In this document: piece after piece, positions 21,456 to 38,222 of the stretch
Numbering within the stretch: position 1 is the stretch's first letter
How the letters are laid out: each line of letters opens with the position of its first letter
Origin: Heligmosomoides polygyrus polygyrus
Lineage: Eukaryota > Nematoda > Chromadorea > Rhabditida > Heligmosomidae
Reading direction: 5' to 3'
DNA: 64,000 nt
NCBI GenBank assembly: GCA_947396885.1
Contig: OX377206.1
Location: 9,226,278-9,290,277 of the forward strand
Notes under the pieces: generated by a model
Seen by the model: only the letters and a program-made list of their open reading frames with translations
Told to the model about the DNA's origin: nothing
The model's database searches: none
Translations under genes and position numbers: made by a program

Positions 21456-22610
21456 TTCTCTCTAGATGATGTCTGGTTTGGTTCCAGAGGTGTCCAGCTT
21501 GCCTTGAAAACCATACATTTGGACTTGAAAATTGCACATGACAAGCATGTCCTTGCAATAGGAGCCTTTAGCCGAGGTGTATTTCTTCGTGTCTTTTTTG
21601 CTCTTACCATAAAAATTGCATAAAATTTCTGTGAACACTGGTCTTAAGAATCTTGAAAGGCATGTTTAGGTCAGCGCGATCTTTTTTCTATAATAATACA
21701 GAGTCCTTAATCTAAGAACGCTCTTTCTCTCATGGTTTTTTCATTTTGTTCAGAATTCTTCAGTGTTTTATGAATGTTACTTTCTATATTCAAGCCCATT
21801 CAGGAGAGAGCTGAGGTGTATGCAAGACGTCTCACTGAATAGAAATTTCTGGAGAGAAATTGTTATGTTCGCTTGTTAACACATCCATCCAGAAGGAGGA
21901 TACACTGGCTGAGCGAGGCCTCTATTATGGCGGCGAGCAAATTCGACAACTAATCCTATATACGGCTTTGGCTTGAGAGGACGAGCATCGCGCCAAGGGG
22001 ATAAGTTACAATTTGCCACGATTCCATTAGGGTACTGTCGCGCGTCGGCAATCAGGGTACAATGGGGAATTGCCGGCCAAGGGATCCATCTATCCAATTC
22101 GCGTCATGAATACGACCAATTGAGCTCTTCATATCGCATTATAATGACGTCGATCACAGAATTTTTCTCAGCCGGCGATTCGCTCATGTCTTCAGAACGC
22201 TTGGCACGCCAGCAGAACGTCGTGCTCTTACGTCTGCATTTGTGCTTCACTAGCCTTTGCATTGAAATCAAAGTTTACTCACAGAAGAAGCCTTCATGTT
22301 GGTGCTGTTCGAGTAGAAATGCTGGATTTGTCCTAATCGGGAGGGCGGTGGCATCGCCGAAAAGCGGAGCACACATACAGTATGACGTTCTCTTGGTAGG
22401 AAATTGTAGTGCACTGCCCTCTCATCGGCCAGTTTAGTGGGCTATCGTCATACAATAACCTAATTTCAATTTTACAATCCTTATCGAAAATGTTGTGTGC
22501 CCTTGAGTAGCTTACTTTTACATTCTGGTAGCTAGAGAATGGTTTTCTCCTATGTTTATGTTTATGTTTACTACGTCGCAAAAGGCAGATGTGAGATAGA
22601 AGCAGTTTAA

Positions 22611-23051
22611 GGCCCCGTTCATACTTCCGACGCCTAGCGACGTGACGCTACGCATTGTGGCCAAATTGATCGATCGCGTCGTCCGATCAATATGGCCACA
22701 ATACTTGGCGTCGTTTCGCTCGGCGGCGAAGTATAAACGGGGCCTAAGGCCTTGTTTAGTGCGCACACTAAACAAGGCCTAAAGGCCCCCACAGAGTTCT
22801 GCGGCAGCGCCGCGGCCCTATGCTTAACCATAAGGCAGAGACGCAGAGCTCGCCGCCGGCGGCGAGCTCTGCGTCTCTGCCCCATGGTAGAGCATAGGGC
22901 CGCGGCGCTGCCGCAGAACTCTGTGTGGGCCTTAAGGCCCCGTTTATACTTCCGACGCCGAGCGACGCGACGGCGTGTATAATTGCCAAATTGATCAATC
23001 GCATCGCCCGATCAATTTGCCCACAGAACGTGGTGTCGCGTCGCTTGGCCC
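22611..23051. mobile_element. Chain of four TAA-separated foldback MITEs
   Basis: Four palindromes lie end to end, each bounded by TAA: 22611-22744 (GGCCCCGTTCATACTTCC type), 22748-22779 (a bare 14-base-arm hairpin, GGCCTTGTTTAGTG, loop CGCA), 22783-22932 (about 74-base near-perfect arms, AGGCCCCCACAGAGTTCTGC type) and 22936-23051 (again GGCCCCGTTTATACTTCC, right arm shortened). TAA triplets at 22608, 22745, 22780, 22933 and 23052 are each shared by neighbours. TAA duplications and GGCC termini fit PIF/Harbinger MITEs. Confidence 0.85.
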
Positions 23052-23054
23052 TAA

Positions 23055-24119
23055 TGCAAACGAATAGGCAATGATCATCATTAAAACAGACGATCAGACA
23101 ACAACTGAGTGTAGTCGATCTTCATGACTAGAGTGCGTCAAGCTTACGTAAAATCTTCGATGCATGCCGCTCAAACTAAGGTGTAGAGTAGGCTTCTGAA
23201 AAGTTTTTTCGTGAGGGTTGGGGATGTTGGACTGTAAGAAGACTACCATGAAAGAACTATTTTTGAGTAAAATTATTCTAAACCTTCTCAGTTGTGGAGA
23301 GACCTCGAATCCTTTTAGTGTTGAATACCGTAGTGATCGTCTTAGCTAAACGATGTGTATATACATAGGTCTTCTAAGCCTTAACCAAAGAGTTCTGCTC
23401 CTTGTAGAAAGACCTTCGAACATATGAAATTTAGGCAAAAGCACCATCCTAGAACGATTTTTGACATGCTCAGCAAAGTCTAATTTGTTGCAATATTTAT
23501 TTACTTATTTGTTTATTCATGGCGTGGACCGAGGTGACAAGTGAAAATTTAGTCTTAGAATAAACTACCAGAACTCAACAAAAAGAAATATTCGCAACTA
23601 AAGTCACTCATTGAACAGGTAAAAGTAGTTTCTTGAAACCATGCAAAGGTAGACCTGAGACTTTCTGGTTTGAAAGGTCTCAAAATGTGGAAATGAACTT
23701 CTGTAGTTGAAGAAGTTTGCTGAGGTTCAAACTCTTAGGTATACTTAAAGCCATAATTTCTAATGAAGCCGACCGATCCTCTTGAAGCTTCAACTACTCG
23801 AAATTTAAACCTATAGACCGAGTACTATGGTCAAGTCGACACCACCTCCACTCTATGTACTGAGGACATATTCGTACGGACAGAGACAGGAACGACGGAG
23901 TCAACATACCACCGCATTGAACGGCAACCGGAAAACGGTATGGGCACATACACATACATCCTGTACGGGAAACAGGCTTTGAAAGAGAAAGGATCGCGAA
24001 TCAGTGTGTTCTTCGAGCTCTAAAAATCATGTTTTTGAGGTGTTTGTCATTTAACGATCTTCAGTTTTTACGCGTTTGATGCTGAAGGTGAAAAAACGAA
24101 AGGGAATATTTTCAAAGAT
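23055..24119. other. No gene recognised
   Basis: AT-rich DNA. A TTTATTTACTTATTTGTTTA stretch near 23500, followed by CATGGCGTGGACCGAGGTG, resembles the one near 26935, so it may be the edge of a dispersed repeat. Confidence 0.35.
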
Positions 24120-25020
24120 AAAGCTATAGTTCATTGCAAAAATATACCCACAAGTTTTTTTTTCAAGCGTTGAAGCTTAGTTAACGGTTCATAAAACGTT
24201 CATTTTCCATTTTTGGCATCTAATTTTTTGTTCTTTATTTTTTATCTTTTTCAATATTTCAGCCTTGATTAGCATTAGCATTAGCATTGTAACATTGACG
24301 TGTTTGTTTTCTTTTAAAAAGTCTTGTCCAGTTGTCTCTGAAGGTAATACTAGCATTACTTGCACAAATCCATTCAAAAGTTCATTTTTCAAACATGGAA
24401 GCTTAGTCCAATGGTTTTAAAAGCTTTAAAAAGCTGACGCGTATCCCGGTTAGGTTTAAAAAACAAATAAAGTATAGGAGATTTTGGTTTAATTTTTCGT
24501 TTCTTTATTTTTTGAAACATACTTCATAATTACGGCCTTGACTAGCAGTAGCATTGTGACGTTAACCTATTTGCTTCCCTCAAAAAGTCCAGTCCGGATA
24601 TTTTTGATAAAAATACTTTCAAAAATTCCTTGCCAAAGTAAACTCACAAGTTCTTTGTTGAAACATGGAAGATTTGTTGAATAGTTTTAAAACGTTCATT
24701 TTCCATTTTCACACGGATTTTCCATTTTCACACGGATTTTCACGGATTTTCCGTGTTAGGCTCTAAAGATGATAACAATTTTTATTTAATTTTCCAATCT
24801 TTTTTATCTAGCTCAATATTCCAGCTTTGGTTAGCATTCGCATTCCCATTGTGGCAATAAATAATTTGCTTCCTTTCAAAAAGCTCGGTCTCGATACTTT
24901 TGAAGGTAATACAATAGTTCCCTGTAAGTGTGCATTTGCAAGATCTTTTTCAAACGTTGAAGGTTAGTTGAAGGGTTTTTGAAAGTTCGCTCTCCATTTC
25001 TGACACGGCTTCGCGCTAGG
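24120..25020. repeat. Diverged tandem repeat, four units of 220-285 bp
   Basis: The block TTTTCAAACATGGAAGCTTAG.. followed by AAACGTTCATTTTCCATTTT recurs at about 24160, 24390, 24660 and 24950, with shared flanks (TTAGCATTAGCATTG, CTTCCTTTCAAAAAG). Units differ by many substitutions and indels. Confidence 0.65.
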
Positions 25021-25174
25021 CCTTGGAGATCGGTGTGAAATGAAAAGTCGAAGACCGATGGCTGATTAGCAACCGCAAATAGTGTTTAAATAACACTGCC
25101 TAACCTTTTGGAACAAATCTTGCCCTTCATTTGTCACTTTATTAATTTCATTTTTAATTTGTAACTGTAGTAAA

Positions 25175-25450
25175 GACGCGTTGTAGCGCAGTCGGAAAAG
25201 ACGCCGCTTGTTTCGTGCTCCCGATTCCAGCTGACTGGTTCGGGTTTTCCGTCTAGGTCAACCAGGCCTCTATCTTTCTGGAAAAGGTGAATTGCTACTA
25301 GACTGCTCTGAAATGGATAAAACGCTGACTTATTCACCGCCTGGACTTCCTAATTCGGCGTATGGTCAGAATACACTTTCAAATTGCTTCCATATCCCGT
25401 AGAAGTAGAATGCGTGGCGCATCCCAAAAAGAGGTTGAACAAAGCAGTCC
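25175..25450 (+). mobile_element. tRNA-derived SINE, diverged
   Basis: Head GTTGTAGCGCAGTCGGAAAA, B-box CTGGTTCGGGTTTTCC, and 3' end CGTAGAAGTAGAATGCGTGG then GTCCTTTAT. Many substitutions relative to other copies. Confidence 0.8.
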
Positions 25451-26429
25451 TTTATATTTTACTCTTTATTGTGTATCTGGCCGAAGATTTAATACACAGA
25501 CAGTAACTAACAACCTTCAACTGTCCAGGCTACAGCCAGTGGAGTGTGATGGTCAATAACAGACGGGTCCCAGGGCGATAAACTAGGCTACTGCTCAGCC
25601 GCGGGCGACGATAGTGAGGCAGTCGAGAGCTTGGCACCTACGGCGATGAAGAGATTCTCGGCGTCGTCGCATCGCCGTCACCGAGGCGGCAATGGCATAT
25701 CGTTTAGCTGACGATGTCCACGGGACACAGAAGACTGGCATCGCACACGGTTTGAGTGACAGACTGCGGTAATTAACGGTAAACAAAGCGCTCACAAAGA
25801 ATTCGCGCAGGCACACAATCGGCAAAATATCGTCGCCATTATCTGTCATACAGTATGCCTTGAAAGCAGAAGATGATTGTACCTTTATTTATTGGATTTC
25901 TTACCCTACAACTATGGTAGAGACCAAATTAACCCAGATGCTGAAGAAGATGGCGATGTTGTGGCGGTGACCTACATTTTTTACGTTATAAGGCTACAGT
26001 GGGCCTCAAAAATCATGAGAAGATCGTTGTACGAGAGGTCCAAAGATTCTCTCAATACCTTCATTACCTGAGAACATCACTATTATCCATCAGTCAGTCC
26101 TTCTGTCCGAGCGCCGACACAAAATTAAAAGACGGCCTAACGTATCGATCGATATTATTGATTTCTGGTTGAAAATGGAGGTCATGGAGGGAGTCATGCG
26201 ACAACAGGGTGTCTCAAAAAGAACACCTATGTATATATGGGCATAACATTTGTAGAACTCGTGTTGGTTTCAGTGGCTTCATGCATCGTTGCGCTCTAGT
26301 TATACCTCTCCAACTTCGTCAACAATAAATTCAACCTTTTAAATGAGAGCTGGTTCTCACACACTACCGACACATGGTGTTGATTCATCTTTGGGTACCT
26401 AAATTCCTGCTCACCGTTTTTTTTTCGAT

Positions 26430-26720
26430 TAAAGATAAAAGACGACGTTACTCAAAACTTTTGAGGGTGCGCCACACATTCCACTTCTACGGGATATCGT
26501 GGAAGCAATTTGAATGCATAGCTGCTCTATACAATGATTTGCGATGGCCAACTGATGAACAAGTTAGCGATTTATCCTTCCCGGACAAGACTGGTACCAA
26601 TTCACCGACCCCGGAGGGATGAAAGGTTTGCTTGGTCTAGGAGGGAAATCCGAACCACGAACCTGGTATCGGGTGCACGCGACACCTGGCACCTCCCTCC
26701 ACTGAGCTACACGCGCTTTT
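26430..26720 (-). mobile_element. tRNA-derived SINE
   Basis: Reverse orientation: the 3' end complement (AAGACGACGTTACTC) is at the left and the head (complement of GCGTGTAGCTCAGTGGAGG) at the right. The flanks 25456-26429 and 26721-27949 show no gene I can support. Confidence 0.85.
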
Positions 26721-27949
26721 TTCTTTGGATAAGGCTTTAAATGTAAGTGCATTTGGATTTATTTCAACACTCTGTGCCTCAATCGCTTTTAAATTTTTTC
26801 TCAGTGTTTTCTAGATTCTAAGCAGTTTTTTTCGGAACCTTCTGAACTTTTTAAAACAACAGATGTTTTATTGGTTAGGAAGAAGTAGGAATAAGTTGTC
26901 TCGTGAAGTGATGCAGAAATTTCTTTTATTTCTTTTATTTATTTATTTATTCGTGACATAGACCGAAGTCCATATGGTCTACACGGTACGAAGACAACCA
27001 GAACTGAGGCAACTTAGCCACAACTAGGAATTGAAGCACAAAGACTGATAAAGAATAAAACAAGGATTACAAAGCAAAACTAATATCTCAGAACACCTCT
27101 GTAGAACCGATTTAACTCGTCCTTTCTTGGTGGTGACAGGTGCAGGAAGTCCTCGCCATTTTATTGAGAATTTTGAGGATTCTTGGTGTTTTCCAGCTTC
27201 TGCGCAGCTGATCCTGAAGACGTATGAAGGCTGAATTCCGTCCGACGGGTCTCCTTTACTTCTGCATCCAAAATGCATGCCATTCAACATTCGAAAGCTG
27301 CTCAAAAATCAGCTGAGCCTGAGATTTTGCCGGTCGACTCGGACAATTACGGTAGATAACGATCTCTGCGGCTACTGTTCCCACCGTGCTGCTAATCGAC
27401 ATAACTAAGTGCCATCGTATTAATTACCACCACGATATGGTATGGCGTCAAGCAAACACCTACAATATCAAGAGCCACCATTACCGGTGTCTCAATTACC
27501 TCCTGGATTTGTCCCGCTGTTTGCTTTGTCGTCTTGACTTTACTTCTACTCACTTGACAGGCACAGCTAACAGCTCATGGTAGTTCGCAGGCTATGAAAT
27601 TACAAAATTTTTGATTTACAATTTAATCCAATAAAGTTCTTGTTCTCAAATTCAAACGAAGTTGAAGAAAAAATGTCTGTAACACATAGTCTTAAGTTTT
27701 CACCGCCATATTTGACATGCTAACTCAGTTCACAGCAGCTGTAAACCTGAGCTAGAAGTGCATTGAAAATGTAAGGTTTTAGATGTTTCGTTATGTTATC
27801 TACATGTTATCTACGCCAGCGTTGAAGAACAACTCCTTCTTAATATATGACTACAACGTCGTCAGAATGGCTATATCATCAGTATAACTTCTCTGTCGAG
27901 TTCGATTAAATGTTGGGCATCGCTGCTCTGTTCTTGAATCTCACAAAAC

Positions 27950-28530
27950 AATCTTCATGAGAAGCGGATGAGTTTCGAATGACAGATTTCCTCTCAAGAG
28001 ACGGAAAATTTGGAGAGCGTTCAAGATCGCAGGAGAAGTCGTGAAGGAGATGAAGAACGTCCGGCTCCGTGAGGTCGAGAGGACGATGCTCGAGTGACAC
28101 GATTTATAAAAGCGAGAAATGGACTCAGGAGTTCCTCCGAGCTTCGTTCGAAAATCAATGGCGCTGTCGTATAGCCCATGTCGTCGAAAATTAGGTGGGC
28201 CGGCTACGTGATGCGTTTCGCAGGCACCCAAGAGCCGTCACGGATTGGATTCCGCAGGATGTCATGAGAACACCAGGATGACCACCAAAGCCTTGGACGA
28301 ACTTCCTCGTGAGAGTTCTGAACGAACAGACGTTGTATTACATGTAATGGGAGTCAGTAGAGTCACAGGCGTCGTGCCATCGTGCATTTGGATTCGGAAG
28401 ACGTATCGTAGTCGTCATATCACTTGCATCGAAGCTTGAAAGACCTGCCTCCATGTCTGTGTATGTTCCTCGAGCGAGTAGTAGCCATTGGAGCACTCTG
28501 GCACTCGACAAGGGCAAATGGAGAAGTTGT
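27950..28530 (+). mobile_element. RTE-type LINE, 3' end with deletion and insertion
   Basis: Plus strand encodes WRAFK..VVKEMKNVRL, then jumps to VERTML (an internal deletion), then KLGGPAT and the GTCACGGATTGGATTCCGC region of the RTE tail. The next RTE piece (CCTCGAGCGAGTAGTAGCCA) resumes at about 28471 after foreign sequence. Confidence 0.75.
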
Positions 28531-29076
28531 CGATGCTCTCGCGTGCAACTAGATGACCGTGACGATAGGTTATAGATAACAGGATTCGAGAAAAAGCGAA
28601 AAAGTGTACCCTTTCAATGCTTGAACACATTTGCTTAAGCCTCGAGCGGCTGATAGAGAGGTTACCTGTTGTTACAGGATACCCTTTCATTTTACGTAAC
28701 CCAAGCTGCTGTTAATGGGGCTATGTATTCCTATACAGTTTGGTTGCTTATGGAGTCTAATTCTGTGAAGGAACAACGGTTTTGTTGTTCTTCTATGGTA
28801 AAAATATACAATATGGTTATTTCACTTTTGAAGAAGGGCTTCTGGCCCAAAATGTTGTGACAAATTTTGACCAATTCGGGATTCACCATTTAAAGTCGAC
28901 GTTCCTTCGAAGGTACTCTTCAGACGCCTCTGCAAGTCAGTGTACATAGAATATGTGGCCTTTGCAAGGTTTGCGTGCAAAGTTTAGTAATTTCTATAAT
29001 CCGATGAACTAACTTTGATATTTCTACGTTTCTTAACAGTGCAGGTTTTCTGGCTGTCTGGTCTGATTAATCGTTG

Positions 29077-29289
29077 GATCAATCCTAGTAGAGGGAGGGG
29101 GCACTGCTAAAAGAGTGAGTCGAACGCAGCCACGGTGGCGTGTACGTTTAGGAGATTGTCTTCCAAAAGTAATTTAGTGTATTGTCCTTGTATAATTGTC
29201 TACATCACATTTGAGCGCCTTTGTCAGGTCAGTAGAGTGTTGAACTCTCCCTCCCTCCCCCCCCCCCCACCGACTAGGATGGATCCTAA
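29077..29289. mobile_element. MITE with GGATCTATCCTAGTCGG-type ends
   Basis: Left end GGATCAATCCTAGTAGAGGG and right end CCGACTAGGATGGATCC, both followed inward by G-rich or C-rich runs (12 C at 29257-29268). About 210 bases, no coding. Sister copies or ends lie at 29566, 35752, 42961 and 63814. Confidence 0.7.
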
Positions 29290-29565
29290 TCGTTGGTCCC
29301 CCTTGTATTTGGCGAAAATCGTTGCATTCAAGTTTGCTGGTGCTATTAACACGTGGATAAAACATACTTATCGTCAATTTTCTTCAGAATCTCTCAGCAC
29401 TCCTTCGAACTCAAATACCTGCAGTGAGATGCGATGAAGTCGCATTTTTTATCACGTGAATAAGATCATGTTAACAAAGAAACCCAGCAAATACGTAGCG
29501 AACACAAAACATTCTACAGTTTCATTAATTTTTGTGTTTCATTTCCATACAATGCTTAGAATCTA

Positions 29566-29770
29566 TCCTAGTCGGAGGGAGGCAACCTTAAGGTCTTGTT
29601 TAGTGCGCACGAGACGCGCGACGAAATGCATGCGTAGTGGCCAAATTGATCGAGCGACGCGATTGATCAATTCGACCACTACACATGGCATCGCGTCGCG
29701 CGTCGCGCGCATACTAAACAGGATCTAAAGCCTCAGATGCGTAGGTCATCCCATACCACACAGTCATGTC
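29566..29770. mobile_element. MITE end carrying a nested TAA-flanked foldback MITE
   Basis: AATCTATCCTAGTCGGAGGG begins a second copy of the GGATCTATCC family; 25 bases in, a foldback MITE (29592-29725, ends GGTCTTGTTTAGTGCGC and ACTAAACAGGATC) is inserted with TAA on both sides. The outer element's right end is not found. The DNA from here to 30530 shows no gene. Confidence 0.7.
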
Positions 29771-30529
29771 CTCTGAATTTAAATGAAAACGCTTGCATTA
29801 AGAGACAGCAGAACCTCAAGGTAGGGGATGGAGACGTAAAAACAGTGTATACTTTCCCTCCAAATTAGGATTAGGACTAGCTTCTAATGTTGACTAATTA
29901 TTGCTGTGTTTTTAAAGGAATGGTCATATCTATGTTCATCCACCGTAAATTCCGCTAATTCCGCTGTTCTGCAAATGAGAAACTTCCGGCTCGCTTCAAG
30001 AATATACTACCGTGATCCAGTGGGGTAGATCACTTGCTTAATATTAGCATGAAAAGGTAATAGTAGCAGATAAAAGATCAGAAACATCCGGACGCAGTCT
30101 GTTTCAATGCACGTACAGAAGAATCGCGTCAGACGCAGAAAATTCGGCCCTATTCTCACACATTGAGGAGGCGAGACGGGCGAGGAGATTCTCGTATTGT
30201 ATGGAGCAAAAGTAAACATTATGATGAATAGGCAAACGAAAACTGTTCCATTCCTTTGAGAATTTCTTCCCGACGTCTCGGCTCATTGACCGGTTTTACT
30301 TCAGTGTTTCGCATCTCAAAGCCGCCGGCCGCTGCGCTCTGCCAACAAACGTCTCCATTAATGCCTGAGATTTATATCCTTTATAAAGAAGGACAAAACT
30401 GCCTGAAATTTAGAATTAGTCGAATTTGTGGCAACAAACTATTACTAAAGCAAAAGGGATTATTTTAGCACGGTTTCAAAGCTTCACATGCAAGCCGTCT
30501 AGGTAAATTTCTTCTGGTGTATATGAGAG

Positions 30530-30680
30530 GGCGCGTGGAGCGCAGTCGTAGGAGGCGCCGGCTGTCGCCTGCACCAGATACGAGGTTCCTGGTTCGGATT
30601 TCCCGCCCTGGCCCGTAGAATTAGAATGCGTGGCGCATCCCAAGGAAATTGAATAACGCCGTCCTTTATCCTTTTTTATA
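30530..30680 (+). mobile_element. tRNA-derived SINE, internally deleted
   Basis: Head GCGTGGAGCGCAGTCGTAGG and GTTCGGATTTCCCGCCCTGG, then a direct jump to the 3' end CGTAGAATTAGAATGCGTGG. The middle of about 130 bases is missing. Confidence 0.85.
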
Positions 30681-30999
30681 TATGAGAATATTCAGCTATT
30701 CCAAAAAAGTAGAAACCCAAAAAAGTCACTCGTTTTTGGTGGTTAGCTTTTCTAAAGGAAAGTTGTACACGCAGCAGTTCTTTTACTAGCGCGTCGATAT
30801 GAGTGAAGAAAAGTTAGCTTTTTATTTTATAAAAGGCATTATAGAGCTCCTGTAAGAAAAGGGCTTTGCAAACGTTTAGGTAATTTATACGCTGCTTACT
30901 TATTGATTCTTCAAGTTGTCTTTAAAATATCAGAAAAATGAAATCGACAAAGTTTAAATGCTAAAGCATAGATAGATTTTTGACATTGAAATCCAATCA

Positions 31000-32735
31000 C
31001 TTTTGAAATGTCAGTTAAACATACAACGTCCTATGTGTTCTTATTAACACAGAAAATGGGAATGTCGTTCATAGTGCTCTTTAGATAATCCACTTTTAGC
31101 AGGTAAGATCTAGAGTTCCTATCGAATTATTACCAATTTCTTCAAAAAAATTGTTTATAGGAGATCAGTTAAGCCTTTAACATCCAAAAAATAAGATTAC
31201 ACTTAGATTTTAATTCTATATTTTTAATACATTTTTGGACAATGAGCTCAATGAAAGGAACAGCCGGCTGTAGTAGGTAATGTCTATATCCAAACATTGT
31301 TCCCCTTCTTGGAAAGGTCTAAAAAGAGGTTCAGACTCAGAATAAGATCAAAATTAAAACAATCCTAATATACTACAGTAGAGTTGCCCTATTATTTATA
31401 TTTTTTATTTGTACCAGACTTGCTTTTTCGGATCAGAAAATTTTCAAGTTATAGTTCAAGTCCTATAAAAGGTAGTACTTCTCAATTTTAGTGCAGTCCT
31501 GACAGAGTTTAGCAAGGAGCTGTGTCCACTACGTCCGGAATACGTTCATAATGCGGTTTAGACAAACCTTTTTTCTGTCCTTTTCGATCTCTAGATTTTT
31601 AGGAATTATTCCATTTTCAGTTGAAATTCAACGTTTTTGAAAGCAAATTCACCGCTTTTCAAATCAAATTCAACGTTTTTGAAACAAATTCAACGTTCTG
31701 ATTTGTAAAACGTTGAATTTTATCTGAAAATGGTATAATCACTTTTTTACAGAAAAATGTCTGGAAATTGTTTATAAGGCAATTCAGACGAGCCTTTTTT
31801 CTTTTCTTGTCGACCGCTGGATTTTTAGGGAATAGCCACTTCTTAACGGAGGAATTTAGTTTGTAGCGTGCAAGTTTGCACTAAAACTGCATTTTTGCAT
31901 TTCATTATTGAGTTTTTTGAACAATGGACTTGAAAGAAAGTTTAGAACAACCGAAGTAATAGCAGCACACAAGCACCTCCTTTTTAAGATGATTTCGAGA
32001 ACGTTTAAAAGCTGGAAAAAGTCAAAAATTAAAACCGTCAGAAGTCTCAGTATGTAGCTTTAGAGTATTCTTATTATTTACCTATCAAGGAATTACTTGT
32101 ATAGTTGCTTTTGAGAAGAAATAGGCTGGAATAGCTTTGTAGGCTCAATTTCGTTGTAGTTCCGCCAGAGTTTAGCAGGGAATTGTGTCCACGACGTCCG
32201 GAATTCGTTCATAATGCCGTTCAGACAAGCCACTTTCAGCATGTAGAAGATAAGGCTTCTGTCGATCACTGGATGTTTCTTAAAGAATAACTATCTTTCT
32301 GACTGAAGCACTGTAGCCCTTAGCGTAAAAGATTGCAGTAGAACTGCATTTCTGCATTTCATTACTGAGTTTTTTGGACAATGAACTCTAGGAAAGGATT
32401 AAACCAACTATAACAATTGCTGCACATTAGTACCTTCCTTTTTTTGGAATGTTTTCGAAAATATTTAGAGCTAAAACAGAACCAAAATGAATGCTGTCTC
32501 AGTTTGCAATATGAATCACTGCAGTTTCTTAGTATTTACCCTACAAGGGATATCCTGAATAGCCCCTTTTGAGAAAAACCACGGCTGGTATAGCTTTGCA
32601 GGCTCAATTTCGTTGCAGCTCCGCCGGAGTTTAGCAGGGAATTGTGTCCACTACGTCCGGAATTCGCTCATAATGCCGTTCAGACAAGCCACTTTCAGCA
32701 TGTAGAAGGCATAGTGTAACCAATTTAGAGGCGGC
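31000..32735. repeat. Diverged long-period tandem repeat
   Basis: The segment AGTTTAGCAGGGAATTGTGTCC..ACGTCCGGAATTCG occurs at about 31510, 32170 and 32630; CCACTTTCAGCATGTAGAAG follows the last two, and TTTCATTACTGAGTTTTTTG marks another shared block. Units of about 460-660 bases, with a fourth worn unit at the left. No coding. Confidence 0.65.
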
Positions 32736-36419
<3,684 letters not shown>

Positions 36420-37706
36420 ACACATCAGCTGAAGCGGTAGGTCCCTTCGTCTATTCGCTTCGTGTTGGTAACATTTGACGTGGACGTCAACGTCGACTTC
36501 CGTGGTTCATTAGCACCCGCGTGCGAGAGCTCGGTGAGTACGCGAGGTGTTAGGAGGATTGCGTTGCGCAACGGGGCGAAGAAGAACTGAAACCAGTTCG
36601 TCTCCACCCGGGTTTCCTGCGTGTAGCGTATTTGATGAAGACGGAAGGGCCCCGCACGCCACACACTCGGAACCGCTTGAATCCGCTTTTTTCCACGCTG
36701 CCGTCAGGCGACATCGTAGGGCGACAAGACACCCCTCCTTTTCCTGACAGAGCGAGCGCGCGAATCGCGAGCGCTATTGTTCCTTTATTTACCTACTTCG
36801 ATCTGGAATTCGCATGCGTTTTGTTCCCCAACCCGATACCGCCATCTCGCTGCCAGTTTCGCTTCGATGTCGTCGTCGTCGCCTCGCTTCCGCACTTTCA
36901 CACAAAGGCACTCGACGATTTTTCCTCATCGAACCTCTTTCAACGCGCGCCCCCCGGATTCTAACTGTCACATCATCGCGCGTACAAACGGCGACATCGA
37001 AGTGGACTACCGCGAAACAACACCTGCGTATTGTGTCGAGCAGCAGAAACAGCAGAAGAGGGAAAGCAAGCGACACGGGGAAATCAATCGGAGGGCCAGA
37101 ACTGCTGAGAAAACGCCCAGACAGGTTGCACAAAGGGAGGGCGAAAGTGGGTGCTCGAAACAAGAAAAATGGCTGAAGCGAAAACAACACCGTATATTGA
37201 TAGTGATGCAGGCCTAGAGCACGGGGTCCACTTTCCTTCGCCTTCATAACATCAACAGAAATCGCGCGAAAACTCTTACAGCGCAGCCATTATGCACAAT
37301 TGTGCATACGCTACAACATTAGAAGGACATTCACGACAAACTTGCCAAGATTAGGGTGAACCTACCAGCTAGGATAAATCTATGTACCGGTTTTGGAGTG
37401 CGTACAGAGTCCACCATCCGTTCTAGATTTGCACCTGATAATGTGGACGAGCTTGACTGCGCGGAAGTAACCTCAAATATTAAATAATATAATAATAATA
37501 ATATAATAATATGAAAATACATATGGTCGCTACCAAAGTTGTGTCATTTCTTCAACCTCAAATTTTAAATGCGAATGCTTCAGTTCAAGCATAACTTTAT
37601 TAGCCGAAATAAGATCTATTAAAATCGATACATTTTTTACCAAAAATCGCTTGCTTCAATAGCCTAAAACTCCAGAGATCTAGAAGCAAAGAATTTGTCA
37701 AAAAAT
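36420..37706. other. GC-rich Sox 3' flank
   Basis: A GC-rich stretch to about 37250 is open in several frames on both strands with arginine- and serine-rich readings, which suggests base composition rather than coding. It may hold the Sox 3' UTR. AT-rich DNA with TAATAATAT repeats follows at about 37480-37512. Confidence 0.4.
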
Positions 37707-37960
37707 GGATTGTGCGTCATGTCGGTTTCTGAGGTATTTCACTGCAAAGGAAGCCGTCGAGATGGTTGAAAAAATGATAATCTGTAGGGGACAAGTCGGA
37801 CGAGTACGGTGGATAGTGGAGAGTTTTGTAGCCATGAAGATTCTTTCTGGTGATTATGGCTACGAGCAGTTTGGCGTTGGAAGATATTTGCTGGAGTTTT
37901 GTTTCGTAAATCTGATCGAGCTGTTGACAAAGCATATACGAGATCATAGCATTCAAAATC
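37707..37960 (-). mobile_element. mariner transposase fragment
   Basis: The minus strand encodes LHYPPYSSDLSPTDYHFFNH, the third-Asp region of a mariner transposase, in a frame of about 80 codons. No terminal repeats are found next to it. Confidence 0.8.
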
Positions 37961-38222
37961 GTGGTAACGAAAAACGACAGAAGTTCGTTAACGACCTAAC
38001 GTATCATTCTAAATTATAAACTGGAGGCTTAGTTCTGGAATATTCTTGTCCCACCTCTATGAAGCATTAAGGCGTCAATTCTGAACTTAGTTTGCAGTTT
38101 GAACTTCGACACATTCCGAACTTAGTTTGCTAAGTATTTTTGAGGGAAATGCTTTCAGTTTGTTAAGTATGTTTAAGGGAAATACGTAACCAACATATGT
38201 GGTAGTTCAAGTATCTTGCTAA

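Noticed and set aside
21876..22097. Proline/tryptophan-rich minus-strand frame
   Set aside because: Both strands open; no start context, splice sites or domain.
26200..26245. CAGGGTGTCTCAAAAAGAAC as a Tc1/mariner end
   Set aside because: No matching inverted end and no transposase sequence nearby.
36789..37247. Frames of about 150 codons on both strands in the Sox 3' flank
   Set aside because: Both strands are open at once and the products are low-complexity, as expected from GC-rich sequence.
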